A stretch of 64,000 nucleotides of DNA from Flavobacteriales bacterium (GTDB taxonomy: Bacteria > Bacteroidota > Bacteroidia > Flavobacteriales_E > Vicingaceae), in NCBI GenBank assembly GCA_020635825.1, contig JACJZA010000007.1, positions 186,001-250,000 on the forward strand, written 5' to 3'. A program made the translations under genes and the position numbers. The notes below the pieces were generated by a model, which had not been told where the DNA came from, made no database searches, and worked only from the letters and a program-made list of their open reading frames with translations. This document shows, piece after piece, positions 59,423 through 64,000 of this stretch (position 1 is the stretch's first letter; each line of letters begins with the position of its first letter).

Positions 59423-60073
59423 ATGAACTCAATTAAAGCAGTAATATACGATATGGACGGAGTAATCATCAACTCCGAGCCCTTATGGAGAGAAGCAGAA
59501 ATACTGACTTTTAAAACCGTTGGTTTGCATTTTACAGAAGACATGTGCCGAGAAACCATGGGGATGCGTTTGTATGAAGTGGTAGAATATTGGTACGACA
59601 AATTAGGATGGGAAGGCAAATCATTACAGCAAATTGAAGAAGAATTATTAACCACAGTTACTCAATTAATCATTGAAAAAGGGACAGCCATTGAAGGAGT
59701 TTATGAATCGTTGGAGTTTTTTAAACAAAAAGGATACAAATTGGCGTTGGCTTCGTCATCGGCAATGAGTTTAATAAAAACCGTGTTGGAAAAATTAAAG
59801 CTGAACGATTATTTTGAAGTGGTGAATTCTGCGGAAAATTTAGACTTCGGCAAACCTCACCCCATGATTTTTATCAATACAGCAAAAGATTTAGGTGTGA
59901 AACCTGTTAACTGTTTAGTGATTGAAGATTCATTCAATGGTTTGTTGGCTGCCAAGGCTGCCTTAATGAGAACCATCGTGGTGCCTGAAGAAGAAAATTG
60001 GAACAACCCCAATTTTAACATTGCTGATTACAACTTAACGAGTTTAACACAAATTATTGATTTGAAAATTTGA
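59423..60073 (+). CDS. HAD family phosphatase
   Basis: A 216 aa HAD hydrolase of the beta-phosphoglucomutase / HxpB type. Nucleophile DMDGV (Asp10, Asp12), a cap domain (about 17-80), LALASSSA (motif II Ser), FGKPHPMIF (motif III Lys) and VIEDSFNGLLAA (motif IV). Substrate unknown, likely a sugar phosphate. It sits between SGNH and MBOAT genes; its leader shares an 18-bp sequence with that of the MBOAT gene. Confidence 0.93.
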   Translation: MNSIKAVIYDMDGVIINSEPLWREAEILTFKTVGLHFTEDMCRETMGMRLYEVVEYWYDKLGWEGKSLQQIEEELLTTVTQLIIEKGTAIEGVYESLEFFKQKGYKLALASSSAMSLIKTVLEKLKLNDYFEVVNSAENLDFGKPHPMIFINTAKDLGVKPVNCLVIEDSFNGLLAAKAALMRTIVVPEEENWNNPNFNIADYNLTSLTQIIDLKI

Positions 60074-60110
60074 AGATGCAAAACTTTCAACTTTATAAAC
60101 TTTATACTTT

Positions 60111-61802
60111 ATGAACTGGTCTGAGTGGTTGAGTTGGTTTTTTAGTGCCGAAAATCTAAAAAGCATCTTTTTTTACAACAATGATGCACCGCTTATTTTT
60201 ACCCAATTTTTCTTTTGGGCATTTTTTGCGGTGGTGCTCCTCTTCTACTCGGTGGTTTACAAAAAACCTAAGCTAAGAAATGCTTATTTGTTTTTGGTGA
60301 GTTTGTTCTTTTACTACAAAACAAGTGGATTGTTCATTAGTATTTTACTATTCTCTACACTTTCCGATTACATTATTGGGAAGCTCATTTACAGTTCATC
60401 CAAAAAAGCTACGAAACAAATCTTTGTCGCCACCAGTGTGATGATTAACCTGTTTGTACTTTGTTATTTTAAGTACGCTTATTTCTTTACCGACGCTTAC
60501 AATTCCTTGTTTCAAACCGATGTGCATGTGTTTAACCACTTTGCACAGTTCACCAACAACCTGGCAGGTACTCACTTTGATGTGGATTCCATTCTGCTAC
60601 CCGTGGGGATATCCTTTTACACCTTCCAAACCATTAGTTATTCGGTAGACATTTACCGAGAACAAATAAAACCGGTGAACAACATAATGGATTTTGGTTT
60701 TTATGTTTCCTTCTTTCCGCAGTTGGTGGCAGGACCAATTGTAAGAGCTTCAGAGTTTATTCCTCAGTTATACCAAAAATATAGTTTAACGCAATACGAT
60801 TTTGGCTTGTCCTTGTTCTGGATATTAAAAGGATTGATTAAAAAAGTAGTGATTGGCGATTACATTGCTGTAAATTTTATCGACCGTATATTTGATGCAC
60901 CCACCATGTACACAGGTTTTGAAAACCTGATGGCATTGTACGGTTATTCTTTGCAAGTGTATGCCGATTTCTCGGGATATACCGACATTGCCATTGGTAT
61001 TGCTTTACTGATGGGCTTTACGCTTCCTACCAACTTTAACTCTCCTTACAAAGCCAAAAATGTGGGAGAATTTTGGAAACGTTGGCACATGAGTCTTTCT
61101 ACTTGGTTGCGCGATTATTTATACATTCCGTTGGGTGGTAACCGTGGTGGAAGCATTGGAACCTGGATAAGCGCTTTGGTAATTGGAGGTTTTATTGTAT
61201 TGCTTTCGGGTAAAATGATAGTGTTGTACATTTTCATTTGGCTCATTATCTGTTTGGTTTTCTTAGCAGTATGGATTAAAAAATTCAGAGCGTGGCTGAC
61301 TACCAACATCAACTTACTCATTACCATGTTGCTGGGTGGATTGTGGCACGGAGCTAGTTGGCAATTTGTTATTTGGGGTGGATTAAACGGCTTAGGATTA
61401 ATGGTATATAAACTATGGCGAAAAATTAGCCCTTACGAAAAGTACAACAACTGGTTGGCAGTGTCTTTTAAGGTATTTATCACCCTTAATTTTATTACCC
61501 TTACCCGTATTTGGTTCCGTGCCGAAAGCATGGAAACCACCGAGCAAATCATCCATCAAATTGGGAACAATTTTAGTGCAGGGTTAATCCCTGATATTTT
61601 GGTTTCTTACAGCAATGTGTTTATCGTAATGTTGATAGGTTACATCATCCATTGGTTGCCTGTTAAAACCAAAGATTGGTACCGCGAAACCTTTATTAAA
61701 CTACCCGTTGCTGTAAAAATAGGCATAGCCGTGGTAGCTGTTTTTGGAGTGTACCAAGCCATGAGCTCCGAACTACAAGCCTTTATTTATTTCCAGTTTT
61801 AA
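60111..61802 (+). CDS. MBOAT family O-acyltransferase
   Basis: A 563 aa inner-membrane protein with about 12 helices. The MBOAT core has PVGISFYTFQTISYSVDIYR, FFPQLVAGPIVRA, FWKRWHMSLSTWLRDYLYIPLGG and the catalytic-His motif LLGGLWHGASWQFVIWGGLNG near residues 407-427. Such proteins (AlgI/DltB/PatA-like) pass acyl groups across the membrane to an SGNH partner. The two SGNH genes 0.7-3.5 kb upstream are the expected partners. Confidence 0.93.
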   Translation: MNWSEWLSWFFSAENLKSIFFYNNDAPLIFTQFFFWAFFAVVLLFYSVVYKKPKLRNAYLFLVSLFFYYKTSGLFISILLFSTLSDYIIGKLIYSSSKKATKQIFVATSVMINLFVLCYFKYAYFFTDAYNSLFQTDVHVFNHFAQFTNNLAGTHFDVDSILLPVGISFYTFQTISYSVDIYREQIKPVNNIMDFGFYVSFFPQLVAGPIVRASEFIPQLYQKYSLTQYDFGLSLFWILKGLIKKVVIGDYIAVNFIDRIFDAPTMYTGFENLMALYGYSLQVYADFSGYTDIAIGIALLMGFTLPTNFNSPYKAKNVGEFWKRWHMSLSTWLRDYLYIPLGGNRGGSIGTWISALVIGGFIVLLSGKMIVLYIFIWLIICLVFLAVWIKKFRAWLTTNINLLITMLLGGLWHGASWQFVIWGGLNGLGLMVYKLWRKISPYEKYNNWLAVSFKVFITLNFITLTRIWFRAESMETTEQIIHQIGNNFSAGLIPDILVSYSNVFIVMLIGYIIHWLPVKTKDWYRETFIKLPVAVKIGIAVVAVFGVYQAMSSELQAFIYFQF

Positions 61803-61828
61803 AAAGATATTTTCGTTAAGTTTGTTAA

Positions 61829-61873
61829 GCGCCTTTTATAACCCTATTTTAGGTGATAAAGGCTTATTTTAGA
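61829..61873 (+). terminator. Probable terminator after MBOAT gene
   Basis: GCGCCTTTTAT pairs with ATAAAGGC around ACCCTATTTTAGGT, which itself pairs, followed by TTATTTT. It is 27 bp after the MBOAT stop and before the cassette-like element. Confidence 0.55.
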
Positions 61874-61935
61874 TTACAAAATAATAGAAAATAATACTTT
61901 TTACACATACACGTACGTTGTGCTTAATTTAGGAA

Positions 61936-62376
61936 ATGAAGAAATCATTTATAGAATCTAAAAGGTTTAACTTATTAATAGTTGTTATAAGTCTATCATT
62001 ATTTATTACTTCATTGACTCAGAATGCCTACACTATATCAGATTATAATGGGGACTCAACTTTAAAATCAATTGAAGTATTCTTAATGGGTAGTACTGCA
62101 ATTTTGGGTGGTGGACTTTTTGAATGGATTATATGGTTAGCAAATCCTGTTTACTCTATTTCATTAATCTTATTTATAATAACAAATAGAAACCCAATTA
62201 TTTTAAGTTTAATTGCAGGTATTTTAAGTCTAGTATTCTCAAGTTGGACTGAAATTCTTGCAGCAGAAAATGGTAGAACCGCTACCATACTTTACCATCA
62301 TTCAGGCTATTGGATTTGGACAAGCGCTATTTGGATTTTGACTATTGGAATATTAATAAAAATGAAAACAAAATAA
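61936..62376 (+). CDS. Cassette-borne small membrane protein
   Basis: A 146 aa protein with four or five membrane helices (about 12-28, 48-58, 63-83, 87-103, 124-141), a His pair (YHHSGYW) and a loop EILAAENGRT. No family is recognised. Its ATG is 18 bp after the GTTGTGC boundary and its stop is 9 bp before the GCACAAC box, the compact layout of an integron cassette. Confidence 0.7.
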   Translation: MKKSFIESKRFNLLIVVISLSLFITSLTQNAYTISDYNGDSTLKSIEVFLMGSTAILGGGLFEWIIWLANPVYSISLILFIITNRNPIILSLIAGILSLVFSSWTEILAAENGRTATILYHHSGYWIWTSAIWILTIGILIKMKTK

Positions 62377-62384
62377 AACACTAA

Positions 62385-62515
62385 GCACAACAATGGCTAA
62401 AAAACATAGGGGTTTAATCCCTAGTTTGAAACTTGCGATTTCTAACTTTGTTTCTCGTCCTGCGGACGGAAACGCGTTCCGAAATCCCTACGTTTCTTAG
62501 CCGGAACCGTTCAAC
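62385..62515 (+). repeat. attC-like imperfect palindrome
   Basis: Outer boxes GCACAAC (62385-62391) and GTTCAAC (62509-62515). Inner arms GGCTAAAAAACATAGGG and CCCTACGTTTCTTAGCC pair at 15 of 17 positions. Unequal unpaired spacers (AAT and GGAACC) lie between boxes, and a terminal hairpin GTCC-TGC-GGAC lies in the middle region. This is the single-strand fold expected of an attC site. Confidence 0.65.
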
Positions 62516-62559
62516 ACCTTTTACTTAGAAATTCAACATCCAAAAAATATAAATAGAAA

Positions 62560-63015
62560 ATGCCACTTACTCCACAACTAAGCGCTTTAGAAAAAGCGAT
62601 AGAAAACAAAGACAAAATCAACACCTCTGTTTCTGAAAAAGGTGTGGCTTGGCACATCCTCCATTCTTTAAAAGTAATTAACCTTACTTGCAACACTTTA
62701 ATCAACTCCAACCCCGACGATTATAAATGGAAGTTTAATAAATTACGTTTGTTTATTTTTACCAAAGGTTCCATTCCCCGAGGGAAAGGAAAAGCACCCA
62801 AAGCTGTTGTTCCACCGGAAAACATCCACCCTAACGACATTCAACAAGAATTAGAAAAAGCGCATCAGCTTTTACAACAAGTCAATCAATTACCGACCAA
62901 AAGCAATTTCAATCATCCCTTGTTTGGCATGTTGCACCGAAAAAAAGCACTTCGTTTTCTGGAAATGCACACCCAACACCATTTACACATTATTGATGAT
63001 ATTATCCGTTCTTAA
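62560..63015 (+). CDS. DUF1569 domain-containing protein
   Basis: A 151 aa protein matching the DUF1569 / DinB-like pattern: SEKGVAWHILHSLKVINLTCNTLI with His in helix 1, LRLFIFTKGSIPRGKGKAPKAV and a C-terminal HTQHHLHIIDDI His cluster. This is a helical bundle family of unknown function, perhaps metal-binding. It starts 44 bp after the cassette's R' box. Confidence 0.87.
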   Translation: MPLTPQLSALEKAIENKDKINTSVSEKGVAWHILHSLKVINLTCNTLINSNPDDYKWKFNKLRLFIFTKGSIPRGKGKAPKAVVPPENIHPNDIQQELEKAHQLLQQVNQLPTKSNFNHPLFGMLHRKKALRFLEMHTQHHLHIIDDIIRS

Positions 63016-63040
63016 AACCAGATAAAAACCTTTAATTCAC

Positions 63041-63048
63041 TATCTTTG
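63041..63048 (+). promoter_or_regulatory. -7 promoter element of the TPR gene
   Basis: TATCTTTG, matching TAnnTTTG, 25 bp before the TTG start at 63074. Confidence 0.45.
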
Positions 63049-63073
63049 AAAGAAGCAAGCAAATTGGTTTCTT

Positions 63074-64000
63074 TTGAAAAAACTACAACTCCTTCTATTT
63101 CTATTCTTGTGTTGGGCAAACCAATCATTGTGGGCTCAAAAAGATAATTTTTACATCGTCGACACCACCCTTTTTCATCAACTTACCAATTGGGAAAGGG
63201 TTATGCTCGATACTTTTTTAGTAAAAATACACGAAGCCAAAGTAGATACCGAAAAAGTAGAACTCATCAACGAAATGTACTCGGGCATGAACGACAACGA
63301 TGTTTGGGTACTTTACCTCGAGCACCTCAACAGCATTTTAGAATCGAACAACATTGAACAAAACTACCCCTATTTTTACCTCGACAACAAAGGGAAATAC
63401 TACAACGACCTTGGCTACTACTATAAATTTAAAGGACTGATTTTTAAAGCCATCGACAACTATAAAAAAGCGCTTACCTTAAGAGAAAAACAAGGCATCA
63501 ATACCAGAATTGCCACTACCTTGATTAACATTGGTTCGCTTTACCTTACCCAAGACGACTATGAAAAAGCCCTCGAAAACTTTGATCGCGGTTACGAGTT
63601 AATGACTCTCGAAAAAGATACCATTGGAATGGCAACGGCACTTCATAACATGGGCAGCATTTACAATAGTTTAGGAAACTATGAGTTGGCAATTGAAAAA
63701 TACAAAGCCTCTTCCAAACTTAATCTAGCCATTAACAACGAGCGCACTTTGGGCGGAAATTATAACAGTTTAGGAACGGTTTACCTCAACTTAAATCAAG
63801 AAGATTCGGCTTTTTATTACCTTTTTAAAGGATTGGAAGAACGTCGAAAGTTCAATAACATCCTAGCCATTACCAATTCTATGAACGCAATTGGTAACGC
63901 TTATTTTAGAGTTGGAAATATTGAAAAAGCAAAAGTTTATGCCGATTCTGCTTTTCAACTGGCTGAAGAAATTAAGTACAACGAATACCGTATGAACTCT
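63074..64000 (+). CDS. TPR-repeat protein, probable sensor kinase (3' end beyond window)
   Basis: Partial: 309 codons to the window end. A TTG start gives MKKLQLLLFLFLCWANQSLWAQ, a signal peptide. TPR repeats follow from about residue 115: DNYKKALTLREKQG, TLINIGSLYLTQDDYEKALENF, ALHNMGSIYNSLGNYELAIEKYKAS and NSLGTVYLNLNQEDSAFYYL. Exported TPR proteins of this kind in Bacteroidota often end in a membrane helix and a histidine kinase or LuxR-type domain; that part is not visible. Confidence 0.8.
   Translation, partial: MKKLQLLLFLFLCWANQSLWAQKDNFYIVDTTLFHQLTNWERVMLDTFLVKIHEAKVDTEKVELINEMYSGMNDNDVWVLYLEHLNSILESNNIEQNYPYFYLDNKGKYYNDLGYYYKFKGLIFKAIDNYKKALTLREKQGINTRIATTLINIGSLYLTQDDYEKALENFDRGYELMTLEKDTIGMATALHNMGSIYNSLGNYELAIEKYKASSKLNLAINNERTLGGNYNSLGTVYLNLNQEDSAFYYLFKGLEERRKFNNILAITNSMNAIGNAYFRVGNIEKAKVYADSAFQLAEEIKYNEYRMNS

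Larger units (their letters stand above)
61917..62515 (+). mobile_element. Integron-type gene cassette (attC-like)
   Basis: The unit begins at G61917^TTGTGC and ends at the attC-like site's G62509^TT, 592 bp in all. The R''-like box GCACAAC (62385-62391) is the exact reverse complement of GTTGTGC at the 5' boundary (61917-61923), as expected for a cassette whose circular attC was split on integration. One promoterless-looking gene starts 18 bp inside. No integron integrase is in the window. Confidence 0.6.

Noticed and set aside
62400..62510. Simple rho-independent terminator for the cassette gene
   Set aside because: The palindrome is far longer than a terminator, has unequal internal spacers and outer boxes matching the 5' boundary, and is not followed by a T run.

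Overview
This AT-rich window is a chromosomal segment of a Bacteroidota bacterium, most like Flavobacteriales or a relative. The grounds are a short (289 aa) Bacteroidota-type primary sigma factor, many promoters with the TAnnTTTG -7 element typical of this phylum, an E1 alpha/beta fusion of a 2-oxoacid dehydrogenase, an HYC_CC_PP protein, and almost no Shine-Dalgarno sequences. The exact genus cannot be read from the sequence.

Layout. 1-9245 is mostly minus strand: a pirin (cut by the window edge) and its likely MarR regulator, purC, a lipoprotein, two TPM-domain proteins, lemA, htpG, an RNA methyltransferase and a large OmpA/PD40 protein. 9325-19701 is plus strand housekeeping: an Omp85-type outer-membrane protein, class II aldolase, accD, rpsO, pnp, the primary sigma factor, rpe, a hydrolase lipoprotein, an S4 protein and a phosphoribosyltransferase. 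19721-21110 holds a glycerophosphodiesterase and an outer-membrane protein.

21161-36752 is accessory DNA inserted at the 3' end of a tRNA-Asp gene (36741-36814, minus). Three copies of the tRNA 3'-end core (GCGGTCTGGACG) at 21161, 23934 and 36740 split it into two tandem islands. Island 1 (about 2.8 kb) carries a TolB-like lipoprotein, a DUF1761 membrane protein and an AraC regulator. Island 2 (about 12.8 kb) is a copper/silver-resistance block: a CopA-type ATPase, an AraC regulator with a metal-binding-like N-terminus, a P-loop ATPase, UspA, a metal-binding lipoprotein, a CusB/TolC/CusA tripartite pump and an HYC_CC_PP protein. No recombinase is visible in either island, but short direct repeats resembling integrase arm sites sit near the cores. 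Next to the intact tRNA lies a broken tRNA-Asp copy whose anticodon arm is replaced by a palindrome.

36996-61802 is ordinary chromosome: a DUF58 protein, a sodium/solute symporter, lipoproteins, an ABCG-like transporter next to a patatin, the E1 fusion, an LTA-synthase-like sulfatase with a lipid kinase and a SUI1 factor, a large sensor kinase, and a cell-envelope cluster (a MltD-like LysM protein lacking its catalytic Glu, two SGNH proteins, a HAD phosphatase and an MBOAT acyltransferase).

61918-62509 looks like a single integron-type gene cassette: a small membrane-protein gene beginning 18 bp after a GTTGTGC boundary and followed by an attC-like imperfect palindrome starting with the complementary GCACAAC box. 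It is followed by a DUF1569 gene and a TPR protein cut by the window end.
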